From Candidatus Competibacteraceae bacterium (GTDB lineage: Bacteria > Pseudomonadota > Gammaproteobacteria > Competibacterales > Competibacteraceae), in the NCBI GenBank assembly GCA_003989085.1, contig RXIV01000011.1, positions 1 to 51,587 of the forward strand: DNA of 51,587 nucleotides, in the 5' to 3' direction. Below are positions 44,303-51,587 of this stretch, one piece after another (within the stretch, counting starts at the first letter, position 1; each line of letters opens with the position of its first letter). Under the pieces are notes generated by a model. That model was not told the DNA's origin. It made no database searches and worked only from the letters and a program-made list of their open reading frames with translations. Position numbers and translations under genes: made by a program.

Positions 44303-45340
44303 ATGACTGGAGACCTGCAGAAACGCAGCAGAAGCCTGATTGGCATTCCATTGGGAGATATTGCCGGAGTTGGCCCGGAAATTGTCGTCATGGCGCTGGC
44401 GCAGCCCGCAGTTTATGAAACAGCCCGGCCGCTGGTCATCGGCGAGATCAACGCCTTGCGGCGGGCGTTGCGAATCACAGGGCTGAGTCTAGCCATCCAC
44501 TGCCTGGAAAACCCGACCCAGGGCGAATACCGCTATGGCGTCATCGATCTGGTGGATCTGGACAATGTCGAAGCAGAGCAGGTGAAATTTGGCAAAGTGC
44601 AGGCCGAAGCTGGGCGGGCGGCGTTCGAGTTCATTTGCAAAGCCGTGAATCTGACTCAGGCTGGCCTGATCGATGCGATAGCAACCACGCCCATTAACAA
44701 GGAAGCCTTCCACGCCGCAGGAATCCGCGACATCGGCCATACCGAACTGCTGGGTCGGCTCACTGGAACCGCCGATCCGCTGACCCTGTTCCAGGTATTT
44801 GACTTGAAGGTCTTCTTCCTGAGCCGGCATCTGTCGTTAGCCGGCGCGATCCAGCAGGTCACCCGGCAGCGTGTGCTGGATTATCTGCAACGCTGTACCC
44901 GCGCCTTGCAAAGTCTGGGCATCCCCAAGCCCCGGCTGGCCGTCGCGGGGCTGAATCCTCATGGTGGCGAGCATGGCCGCTTCGGCGATGAGGAAGGGCG
45001 AGAGCTGGAACCTGCCATTGCCGATGCGCACGCCTTGGGCCTGGCGGTGGCCGGCCCCATTGCCGCCGACTCGGTATTTCATCTGGCCCAGCAGGGCGCA
45101 TTTGACGCAGTGCTGGCGCTTTACCACGACCAGGGCCACATCGCGACGAAAATGGTGGATTTTTACCGCACCATTGCCATCACGCTTGAGCTGCCGTTCA
45201 TCCGCACCTCAGTTGATCACGGTACAGCCTTTGACTTGGCCGGCTCCGGACGGGCTAATCCGTTGAGCATGGTGGAAGCAATTCGGGTGGCGGCGGCTTA
45301 CGCGCCACATTATCGGCAGCATCGGATCGATGGGATCTGA
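44303..45340 (+). CDS. PdxA2-type 4-phosphoerythronate/4-phosphothreonate dehydrogenase
   Basis: A 345-residue member of the PdxA superfamily. Core features are [20 protein letters not shown] at 13-32, [14 protein letters not shown] near 127, the metal-binding His in [29 protein letters not shown] near 213-230 and [42 protein letters not shown] near 273-314. The [14 protein letters not shown] and missing PdxA-type GLP metal lines fit PdxA2, which acts on 4-phospho-D-threonate or -erythronate, better than PdxA of vitamin B6 synthesis. The usual partner kinase (DUF1537) is absent. AGGGTGA precedes the ATG. Confidence 0.82.
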   Translation: MTGDLQKRSRSLIGIPLGDIAGVGPEIVVMALAQPAVYETARPLVIGEINALRRALRITGLSLAIHCLENPTQGEYRYGVIDLVDLDNVEAEQVKFGKVQAEAGRAAFEFICKAVNLTQAGLIDAIATTPINKEAFHAAGIRDIGHTELLGRLTGTADPLTLFQVFDLKVFFLSRHLSLAGAIQQVTRQRVLDYLQRCTRALQSLGIPKPRLAVAGLNPHGGEHGRFGDEEGRELEPAIADAHALGLAVAGPIAADSVFHLAQQGAFDAVLALYHDQGHIATKMVDFYRTIAITLELPFIRTSVDHGTAFDLAGSGRANPLSMVEAIRVAAAYAPHYRQHRIDGI

Positions 45341-45372
45341 CCTAATCGAAAAATACTTATAAAATCAAATTA

Positions 45373-46446
45373 TTAATGATTATGGCGATGATGAATGTCT
45401 GGAAAATGAGCGTGGGTGTGCCATAACCTGGCATGGCGATGAAGGTGGGTGTGTGGTTCGCGTCCCTCCCACTGGAAGTCATGGTGGTGCTGATGGTGCT
45501 CGTCATGGGTATGCGGATGATCATGTGCAGTCTCATCATGCGTGTGCGGGTGATCGTGTCGTTCCGAAAGATGCAGCCATAGTCCCCATGCCATCAAGAT
45601 CGTGGCGAGCCAGAACAACCTTCCGGGAGCTTCACCGAGCACGAGCAACGATAGAGCCGCACCGCTAAAGGGGGCCAGCGCAAAGTAGGCGCCGGTACGG
45701 GCAGCGCCAAGATGGCGCAAGGCCAGAATGTACAGCGCCAAACTCAGTCCGTAGCCGAGAAACCCGACTACGGCGGCAGCGGTGATAACTCCCAGCGAAG
45801 GGAACGTCATACCCATCCACAAGGCCATGAGCGTATTGACGCTACCCGCCACTAAACCCTTAAGGCAGGCGATGTGGAGCGGACTGTAAATCGATAACTG
45901 GCGGGTCAGGTTGTTATCTGCGGCCCAGCATCCGCAAGCGCCGATGATGCAGATCGATCCCCAAGGAGAACCAAACTCCAGGACACCCTGCCACGAAAGC
46001 AGCCAGCTGGCCATGACGATCACCAGCATTCCGGTGGCAATCCGGCGATCAAAGTTCTCCCGAAACACGAACCAGGCCATTAAGGTCGTAAAAACGCTTT
46101 CCAGGTTGAGCAGCAGGGCAGCACTGGTCGCTGGCGTCAGCCGTAGGCCCATCATGAGCAGAATTGGCCCCAACACCCCACCGCTTAGAATCGCTCCGCC
46201 CAGCCACGGCAACTCGCTGATCGATAAAGTAGATTCATTGCTGCCCAAGGCATCCAACCCACGGCGGGCGACGATCCACAAAGCCAATCCCACGCCTGCG
46301 CCGAGGTACAGCAACCCGGCCAAAAGCAGCGGCGGCGCTTCATTCAGCAACAACTTGGCAAATGGTGTGGCGGCGCCAAAGAGAAGCGCTGCCTGTATCG
46401 CATAGCCAATTCCCTTGATTTCGGCAGGCTGGCCTAACCGCAACAT
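45373..46446 (-). CDS. EamA/DMT family permease with histidine-rich tail
   Basis: A 357-residue protein with about ten membrane helices in two EamA repeats (GYAIQAALLFGAATPFAK at the start; SPWGSICIIGACGCWAADNNLTRQL in the second). The last 63 residues are soluble and contain 24 histidines, with the repeat HDHPHTHDE twice, likely to bind Ni2+, Co2+ or Zn2+. Its ATG overlaps the end of cbiO by 13 bases, so it is the fifth gene of the riboswitch-controlled cobalt operon. It may be a metal exporter or metal-sensing permease; most EamA proteins move organic solutes, so the substrate is open. Confidence 0.85.
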   Translation of the reverse strand: MLRLGQPAEIKGIGYAIQAALLFGAATPFAKLLLNEAPPLLLAGLLYLGAGVGLALWIVARRGLDALGSNESTLSISELPWLGGAILSGGVLGPILLMMGLRLTPATSAALLLNLESVFTTLMAWFVFRENFDRRIATGMLVIVMASWLLSWQGVLEFGSPWGSICIIGACGCWAADNNLTRQLSIYSPLHIACLKGLVAGSVNTLMALWMGMTFPSLGVITAAAVVGFLGYGLSLALYILALRHLGAARTGAYFALAPFSGAALSLLVLGEAPGRLFWLATILMAWGLWLHLSERHDHPHTHDETAHDHPHTHDEHHQHHHDFQWEGREPHTHLHRHARLWHTHAHFPDIHHRHNH

Positions 46447-47300
46447 CGCTCGTTTCCATCATCCTGCAACCGTTCCCGCAACTGCGCCAGCAACACCTCT
46501 CGTGAGCGCGGTGGCCGCCAAACCTCATCACCGCACTCCTCCCGCAGCAGTTGCGCCAGTTCCAGCAGCAATGGGGGGCGCAGTCTCGCTCGCGACATGA
46601 CTTCAATATCCGCCAGCACCGCTGCCGTCTCGCCCTGCCGTAACACGACGCCCTCGTGGAAAATCGCCACCTGATCAGCCCAGGCGTAAGCCAGTTCCAC
46701 ATCATGCGTAGCAAACACCAAGGTTGCGCCGGCTGCGTGCAACTGCTGCAAGGCATCCAGCAAATGCGCCACCCCGTGCGCATCCAGACCAGCCGTTGGC
46801 TCGTCCAGCGCCAGCAATTCCGGGCGCATCGCCAAAATGCCGGCAATGGCGGCCCGCTTCTTTTGGCCGAAGCTGAGGGTATGGGTTGCCCGGTCAGCCA
46901 GCTCATTAATTTGCAATGCGGTCAGCGCCTCGGCGACCCGCTCGCGGGCTTCCCCGATGGTCAAGCCCAGATTCAGCGGTCCAAACGAAACATCTTGTCC
47001 GACCGTCGCGGCAAACAGTTGATCTTCCGGCTCCTGCATGACCAGCCCCACCCGCCGCCGCCAGTCGGTTAGAAAACGGCGGTCGTAGCGCACCGGTTGC
47101 CCGCTCAACAGGATCTCGCCGCGAGTGGGCTGCAACGTTCCATTGAGATGCAGCAGCAGCGTGGTTTTTCCCGAGCCATTAGCGCCGAGAATCGCCAGTT
47201 TCCGGCCCTTCGCCACAGTCAGGTCAAGACCATGCAGCGCCATAACTCCACCAGGATAGGTGTAATCGACGCCACACAACGCCAGTAAGGGCGCAGTCAT
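46434..47300 (-). CDS. cbiO: cobalt ECF transporter ATPase CbiO
   Basis: A 288-residue ATP-binding subunit of an energy-coupling-factor importer. Walker A is LGANGSGKTTLLLHLNG near 37, the Q-loop LVMQEPEDQLFAATVGQDVSFGP near 82, the signature LSFGQKKRAAIAGIL near 143, Walker B LLALDEPTAGLDAHG near 163 and the switch His in FATHDVELAY. It powers CbiMQN. The ATG at 47300 overlaps the cbiQ stop as ATGA and begins MTAPLLALCGVDYTYPGG; an upstream in-frame start at 47357 lies within cbiQ and is rejected. Confidence 0.93.
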   Translation of the reverse strand: MTAPLLALCGVDYTYPGGVMALHGLDLTVAKGRKLAILGANGSGKTTLLLHLNGTLQPTRGEILLSGQPVRYDRRFLTDWRRRVGLVMQEPEDQLFAATVGQDVSFGPLNLGLTIGEARERVAEALTALQINELADRATHTLSFGQKKRAAIAGILAMRPELLALDEPTAGLDAHGVAHLLDALQQLHAAGATLVFATHDVELAYAWADQVAIFHEGVVLRQGETAAVLADIEVMSRARLRPPLLLELAQLLREECGDEVWRPPRSREVLLAQLRERLQDDGNERCCG

Positions 47301-48034
47301 ATCCAGTAGCCTGCCAGCCCGACCAATCCCACCAGGGTCATAGCCCATAGCAACCACGGCCAGGACAGTACATGCTCCGGCTGCAACACCCGCAGATCAC
47401 CACTGTAGCCTCGCGCCGCCAGCCCGATTTCCAGCCGCCGCGCCTGCTCCAGGGATCGCTGAAACAGACTTCCCGTCAACAAGCCCAGCGAACGCACACT
47501 GCGATCCAGGCGCGAATAACCTAGTCGCGCCGTTTGCGCCTGTCGGCCAGTCAGCGCCCGTTCGGCGAATACGAAAATCAGCCGGTACACCAGCAGGATC
47601 AGTTCGACGATTCCGGCAGGAATTCCCACCCGCCGCAACAGCGGCGTCCAGTCCGCCAATGGTGTAGTCAAGGTCAAAAAGCTCAGGCAACTAACCGCTG
47701 CCAGCGCCCGCACACTGGTTTCCAGCGCCAGTTGCAGACCTTCCGGAGAGAAATGGAGACTGAATCCGTCGTTAAAGCGCAACGAAATCGCCAGAAACGG
47801 GACGCCAGCCAGCAGAAACGCCGCCGGTGCCGCCAGCACGCTTAGAGCGGTCTTTAGCGGGATGCCCGCGCCGCACACTGTCGCCAGCGTCGCGCCCGCC
47901 AGCGCCAGCGGGCCGATCTTCAACGGCGGCAGCGCCAGGGTCAGCACTAACAGGCTCAAGGCAGGCAACAATTTTTCGAGGGGATGCCGATCGCGCCAGT
48001 GGTTGGTCCAAGCGTGATGATCAATCGCCTGCAT
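47297..48034 (-). CDS. cbiQ: cobalt ECF transporter transmembrane subunit CbiQ
   Basis: A 245-residue CbiQ, the T-component that links CbiO to CbiM. It starts [29 protein letters not shown], the typical CbiQ opening, has several membrane helices (about 25-75, 90-125, 220-242) and the coupling segments around ARLGYSRLDRSVRSLGLLTGSLFQRSLEQARRLEIGLAARGY near 175-215. The frame is open further upstream, but the ATG at 48034 matches the family start and overlaps cbiN by 14 bases. Confidence 0.92.
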   Translation of the reverse strand: MQAIDHHAWTNHWRDRHPLEKLLPALSLLVLTLALPPLKIGPLALAGATLATVCGAGIPLKTALSVLAAPAAFLLAGVPFLAISLRFNDGFSLHFSPEGLQLALETSVRALAAVSCLSFLTLTTPLADWTPLLRRVGIPAGIVELILLVYRLIFVFAERALTGRQAQTARLGYSRLDRSVRSLGLLTGSLFQRSLEQARRLEIGLAARGYSGDLRVLQPEHVLSWPWLLWAMTLVGLVGLAGYWI

Positions 48035-48335
48035 CAACCCGATCCTGTTGTCGAGTCTGGGACTGTCCACGCCGGAGACCCAGGTAGTAACCCAGCAATC
48101 CTGCGCCCAGCGCCGCTTGCAGCGCAAACAACAGGCCTTCAACCTCACCGCTGGGCGGTTCCCAGAGCGGATTAAACCAAGGTTGGTAATCCGGGTTGGA
48201 TGTGGTCACTGCATTCATACCCTGATCGTCCGCACCCGCGAAAGGCTCCTTTAAACCATTGGGCGCCGGCAACAACAGTGGCAGGATCGCTAATAACAAG
48301 GCTATTGCCAACAACATGAAGTTGGTGCGTTTCAT
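48021..48335 (-). CDS. cbiN: cobalt transport protein CbiN
   Basis: A 104-residue small membrane protein with two helices (about 5-25 and 68-88) and a periplasmic loop containing the CbiN-like [25 protein letters not shown] at 30-54. CbiN inserts into CbiM and is needed for cobalt uptake. The ATG at 48335 overlaps the cbiM stop as ATGA. Presence of CbiN, not NikN, points to cobalt as the substrate. Confidence 0.93.
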   Translation of the reverse strand: MKRTNFMLLAIALLLAILPLLLPAPNGLKEPFAGADDQGMNAVTTSNPDYQPWFNPLWEPPSGEVEGLLFALQAALGAGLLGYYLGLRRGQSQTRQQDRVDAGD

Positions 48336-49003
48336 TTTGCGCCTCCTAGTGCAAAAGCCAGATTATCCAATTCGTTGCGGCTATATTGCTTCAAAAGATT
48401 AACGGTCACTACCGTGAGCAACCCTTCGATCACGGCTAATGGCAATTGTGTTGGGAGATACACAGCAGCGAACTTGATAAACGCTCCCCCAACCCCGCTC
48501 ACCGGATCAGGAAAGGCCAGCGCCAGTTCCCCGGCCGTCACAGCGTAAGTCGCCAGATCACCCAGCATCGCGGCCAGAAACACGCTAATCGCCAGCGGCG
48601 CATTTATCGCCAGCGTCCCGTGAAATACTGCATAGGCAACCCACGGACCAACGATGGCCATCGAGAACACATTCGCGCCTAAAGTGGTCAAACCGCCATG
48701 CGCCAGTAATAACGCCTGAAACAATAGGACAATGGTTCCCAATAGCGCCATCACCGAGGGGCCAAACAGAATCGCGCCCAGTCCAGTGCCGGTGGGGTGG
48801 GAACAACTGCCGGTCACCGATGGCAGCTTGAGCGCCGACAGCACGAAGGCAAAAGCGCCCGACGCGGCCAACAGTAATTTGGTTTGCGGCTGATCCTGCA
48901 TCAGACGAGTAACGCGGCGAGCGCTGAAGATGACGAACGGTAGCGAAATTGCCGTCCATGCGGCGGCGTGCAGCGGCGGCAGGAAACCTTCAGCAATATG
49001 CAT
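48332..49003 (-). CDS. cbiM: cobalt ECF transporter substrate-binding membrane subunit CbiM
   Basis: A 223-residue CbiM. It starts [16 protein letters not shown]; Met1 and His2 take part in metal binding in this family, so the exact start matters. The ATG at 49003 is chosen because it gives that N-terminus and has GGGAGG seven bases upstream; an in-frame start five codons earlier would spoil the metal site. Conserved parts include [23 protein letters not shown] near 64-86, with the third metal ligand His71 nearby, and [22 protein letters not shown] near 104. Cobalt passes through this subunit. A cobalamin riboswitch lies just upstream. Confidence 0.94.
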   Translation of the reverse strand: MHIAEGFLPPLHAAAWTAISLPFVIFSARRVTRLMQDQPQTKLLLAASGAFAFVLSALKLPSVTGSCSHPTGTGLGAILFGPSVMALLGTIVLLFQALLLAHGGLTTLGANVFSMAIVGPWVAYAVFHGTLAINAPLAISVFLAAMLGDLATYAVTAGELALAFPDPVSGVGGAFIKFAAVYLPTQLPLAVIEGLLTVVTVNLLKQYSRNELDNLAFALGGAK

Positions 49004-49144
49004 AACAAACCTCCCCAATAATTGATGGGCAGGTTCGGGCCGGTCGTCTTGAGAAAGCGGTCACCACACTGCAAATCAAGGCGACGCACTGGCTAGGACG
49101 GTCCGCAACCCCGGAACACCCCGCCCGGAATGAAGCTGGAAAAC

Positions 49145-49300
49145 AATCCCGGCAGGTCTCCTGGCTCACAGGTCATCGTCGCTTTCCCAACCTTCCCAGC
49201 CGGTTCGGCCAGTGGTGCGCGGGGGTGACTCGCTGTTTACAGTTGCGGGGGCAGCCCTGGAATTGGCAACCTTGCGGTTGCCGCACCAGATTCCCTTTTC
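49145..49300 (-). ncRNA. cobalamin riboswitch controlling cbiMNQO
   Basis: On the minus strand the leader has the B12 box GCTGCCCCCGCAACTGTAA (within 49233-49253), preceded by the stem pair GGTGCGGCAACC...GGTTGCC and followed by the closing GAGCCAGGAGACCTGCCGG near 49151-49171. These are the characteristic parts of the adenosylcobalamin aptamer. It ends about 140 bases before the cbiM start and should lower expression of the cobalt importer, and of the linked His-rich permease, when cobalamin is plentiful. Boundaries are approximate. Confidence 0.92.
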
Positions 49301-49349
49301 ATCCTTTCTGGCGAGCGCCATCAGGGAAACCGGATTGTTAAGGATTGTA

Positions 49350-49378
49350 ATGCTATGCCCGCCTGGCAAGGGCGTCAA
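49350..49378 (-). promoter_or_regulatory. candidate sigma-70 promoter of the cbi operon
   Basis: On the minus strand TTGACG (49378-49373) and TAGCAT (49355-49350) are separated by exactly 17 bases. Transcription would start about 49343, just before the riboswitch aptamer. The -35 matches five of six and the -10 four of six consensus bases. Confidence 0.5.
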
Positions 49379-49512
49379 CCGGGCCACAGTGGTGATTGAA
49401 TTTATTGATGCTGCACTGCACAATTATCTAAAAAGTGCTTGCGGCAGGTGCGGAAAGTCCAGAAAAATTCAAAGCCAAGCCCCTTTAACCTTTAACCTTC
49501 CTTGTAGCGACG

Positions 49513-49917
49513 ATGAGTAAACGCCTGTTGATCGTTGATGACGAGCCCGACTTTGGCGAATTCGTTCGCCAAGTTGCTCAAACGCTTGGTTATAAAGTGA
49601 TGGTGACTACCAATGGCCGGGATTTTCAGCAAGGCTACAATGATTTTCAGCCCAACCTGATCCTTCTTGACATGGTCATGCCCGACATGGATGGCAATGA
49701 AGTGCTACTCTGGCTCCTGCAAAAAGGTTATTCCGCCGGCCTGATTATCACCACGGGCTACAGTCCAGACTATGCTCAGGAAGCCAAGACCCTGGCGGAA
49801 TTCAATGGCTTGCAAAAAGTCAGCACCCTGACTAAACCGGTGAGATCGATTGAATTGCGCTCAGTGCTGACCCGCGATGAGCCTTTGGGGCCAGATCACC
49901 GCCCCGCTGCTGTTTAA
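49513..49917 (+). CDS. single-domain response regulator (CheY-like)
   Basis: A 134-residue receiver domain without an output domain. It has the acidic pair LIVDDEPDF at 6-14, phospho-acceptor Asp53 in LLDMVMPDMDG, Thr81 in IITTGYSP and Lys108 in LTKPV. It likely transmits phosphate from the membrane sensor encoded 29 bases downstream or acts by protein binding. No strong Shine-Dalgarno site precedes the ATG. It is divergent from the cbi operon across 509 bases, most of which hold the cobalamin riboswitch and its promoter. Confidence 0.9.
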   Translation: MSKRLLIVDDEPDFGEFVRQVAQTLGYKVMVTTNGRDFQQGYNDFQPNLILLDMVMPDMDGNEVLLWLLQKGYSAGLIITTGYSPDYAQEAKTLAEFNGLQKVSTLTKPVRSIELRSVLTRDEPLGPDHRPAAV

Positions 49918-49946
49918 TCTGGATTCATCCGAAGCTTTCACCTCGT

Positions 49947-51587
49947 ATGAACCTAGCCCCCTGGCTTGATGAGCGCCAACTGCTGCCCGCCATGACCCCC
50001 CCATCCCAAACGCCTGAACCTACCTGGCGCCCACACCCGCTCCGCCGGCAACTGCTGTTGTCCCATTTATCAGTAGCGGCCGTCGGGCTGGGCATGTTGT
50101 GCATCGCCCTGATCTCCACTTTTGAACTCCGCGCCCGAATCAGCCTGCTGGCTAACGAAGGGGTGCCGTTGATGCAAGCCTCGGCACAGATGCTGGTCGG
50201 CGTCCAGCGTTCACTGGCGGACCTACGCGGCTGGGTCAGCCTGGGCGATCCGAAGGTGTTGGAGGATGGTCAGGCGGCTTGGCGCGAAGACATCGACCCA
50301 GCGCTGGTCATACTTGATCTGGAATGCCCGCATGTTTTGGAGCAGGCCTGCGACCCGCAGCGACTGCGCCGCCTCAAAGTGTTGTTGGCCGATCTCAGAA
50401 AATCGCAGACCTGGGTGCAAAACATAGCCCACACACCGGGCAACGAACCAGCGCGAGTGATTTATCAGCGGGATGCCGCACCCCGCGCTGATCAAGTGGA
50501 TGCGGTGATCACTGCCTTGCTTCGGGAGGAAAGCGGTCAGGATGGCAACCCCGAGCGTAAACGTCAGATTGTGCGCCTAGCGGAGCTGCAAAGCGCCTTC
50601 GCCGCTACCCGCCTGCAATTACGAGAGTTGCTGGGCGATAACGGCTTGGATCATGAAGCACAATTCCAGCAGCGCCTGGAACAGACCACCGTCGCTGTCG
50701 CTCAATTGGTCGCCGACACAGAACCGAGCGCCAAGCAGCGTCAGTTACTCGAAGAATTACAAACTGAACTGAGCGCCTTCACCGGGTTTGCCCAGGATGT
50801 GATCCGCATCCGCCGCTCGCCAGACTCGAATATCGCCATCCACACTTTGGCGCAGCAGACCGACCCACTGGCCCATCAGGTCATTGCGCTGGCCTCGGCG
50901 CTGACGGCTGATTCCCGCCAGCGACTGGAGCGAGAAGCCGAAGCCGCCCGCGCCGCCAGTTCGATGACGGTCTGGAATCTGACAGCGATGATTTCCATCA
51001 TGCTAGTTGTCGCCTATGTACTGTCTCGGCGGCAGGCTGAAGCCGTCTCCCGCCCCCTGATCTCGCTGGCTGAGGCAACCCAGCGGCTAGCGGATGGACA
51101 GTTGCACGATGATTTACCGGTCAGCGCCGACGAACTGGGCGAACTAACCAACTCGTTCAACGCCATGCGGACCTCGCTGCAACAGGCGCAAGCGGAATTG
51201 CGCGAAGCCAACGCCCGGCTGGAGCAACGAGTCGCCGAACGCACTGCGGCGCTGAAAGCCGCCAATACCGCCCTGAATCTGGAGATCGCCGGCCATACCC
51301 AGACCGAAAAAGCCTTGCGGGAAAGCGAGGCGCGGTTGATCGCCATGACCAAGGCGATCCCTGATCTGGTCTTTGTGGTCGATGAGGACGGTCTATATCG
51401 GGAAATCCTGGCGGCGCGGCCGGACGCGGTGGCGATCGGCCCGTTGCGAGGAAAACGGCTGATCGAGGTTCACTCACCGGATATGGCCGATTATTTTCTC
51501 GACATCATTCGTCGGGCGCTGGCGACCGACAGCATTCAGGTCGCCGAATATGAATTGCACACCGCATCAGGGATGCGCTGGTTCGAG
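49947..51587 (+). CDS. membrane sensor with HAMP and PAS domains (3' end beyond window)
   Basis: The open frame begins at ATG 49947 and runs 547 codons to the edge with no stop. A membrane helix near 39-62 (LLLSHLSVAAVGLGMLCIAL) and another near 335-352 enclose a long helical periplasmic region of about 270 residues rich in Gln, Leu and Arg. HAMP (about 355-410, ADELGELTNSFNAMRTSL), a coiled coil and a PAS domain (about 455-547, MTKAIPDLVFVVDEDG) follow. The missing C-terminus is probably a histidine kinase or diguanylate cyclase. It follows the response regulator by 29 bases, suggesting a two-component pair. Confidence 0.8.
   Translation, partial: MNLAPWLDERQLLPAMTPPSQTPEPTWRPHPLRRQLLLSHLSVAAVGLGMLCIALISTFELRARISLLANEGVPLMQASAQMLVGVQRSLADLRGWVSLGDPKVLEDGQAAWREDIDPALVILDLECPHVLEQACDPQRLRRLKVLLADLRKSQTWVQNIAHTPGNEPARVIYQRDAAPRADQVDAVITALLREESGQDGNPERKRQIVRLAELQSAFAATRLQLRELLGDNGLDHEAQFQQRLEQTTVAVAQLVADTEPSAKQRQLLEELQTELSAFTGFAQDVIRIRRSPDSNIAIHTLAQQTDPLAHQVIALASALTADSRQRLEREAEAARAASSMTVWNLTAMISIMLVVAYVLSRRQAEAVSRPLISLAEATQRLADGQLHDDLPVSADELGELTNSFNAMRTSLQQAQAELREANARLEQRVAERTAALKAANTALNLEIAGHTQTEKALRESEARLIAMTKAIPDLVFVVDEDGLYREILAARPDAVAIGPLRGKRLIEVHSPDMADYFLDIIRRALATDSIQVAEYELHTASGMRWFE

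Noticed and set aside
1..51587. tRNA, rRNA, CRISPR arrays and insertion sequences
   Set aside because: None was recognised by eye; a covariance search for tRNAs and small RNAs would be decisive and was not possible.

Overview
This window looks like a G+C-rich gammaproteobacterial chromosome. The evidence is the dusB-fis pair, the ZapE, YpjD, YrfG and CorB homologues close to their Escherichia coli counterparts, the BioC-type biotin route, and dense same-strand gene packing with ATGA, GTGA or TTGA stop/start overlaps. An environmental organism with flexible surface and signalling functions fits, but no ribosomal or marker gene fixes a genus. No tRNA, rRNA, CRISPR array or insertion sequence was seen. 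Both ends are cut: the left edge holds the last codons of a probable chemoreceptor and the right edge cuts a membrane sensor.

Layout. 1-2580: chemotaxis tail (chemoreceptor end, cheW, cheB, cheR). 2643-6040: AlaC-type aminotransferase, homoserine dehydrogenase and a CDP-alcohol phosphatidyltransferase. 6092-9802: ffh, divergent from ypjD, then corB. 9809-15865 (minus): a packed unit of type I secretion ABC protein, membrane-fusion protein, polyprenyl-phosphate sugar-1-phosphate transferase and nucleotide-sugar 4,6-dehydratase. 16103-17323: a TerD domain fused to a trypsin/HtrA-like protease. 17362-29718 (minus): a biotin cluster read bioB-bioA-[res-fic-mod]-bioF-bioC-bioD. A 7.1 kb type III-like restriction-modification cassette with a Fic protein sits between bioA and bioF, and a palindromic element lies at its bioF side. 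29892-33887: a periplasmic binding protein next to a three-PAS diguanylate cyclase. 33854-36605: yrfG, cysQ, zapE. 36975-39008: a visibly A+T-rich gene for a CBS-PAS-HPt-like-ATPase protein whose phospho-acceptor histidine appears replaced. 39045-42625 (minus): GT9 glycosyltransferase, DUF4124 protein, HAD-IB phosphatase, fis, dusB. 42967-45340: a cysteine-peptidase-like protein behind a Fur-box-like palindrome, a small membrane protein, and a PdxA2-type dehydrogenase. 45373-49378 (minus): a cobalamin riboswitch followed by cbiM-cbiN-cbiQ-cbiO and an EamA-type permease with a histidine-rich tail. 49513-end: response regulator and truncated membrane sensor.

How the genes work together. The biotin genes supply the pimeloyl-ACP start (BioC) and the four ring-forming steps (BioF, A, D, B), but no BioH-type esterase gene is present. 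The cbi genes form a complete ECF cobalt importer repressed by cobalamin; the His-rich permease overlaps cbiO and should be co-expressed. The points most worth a second look are the Fic-containing restriction cassette inside the biotin cluster, the TerD-protease fusion, the riboswitch-linked His-rich permease, the degenerate CheA-like protein, the binding protein/diguanylate cyclase pair, and the possibly iron-regulated peptidase-like gene. Functions are read from sequence motifs only; no database search was run.
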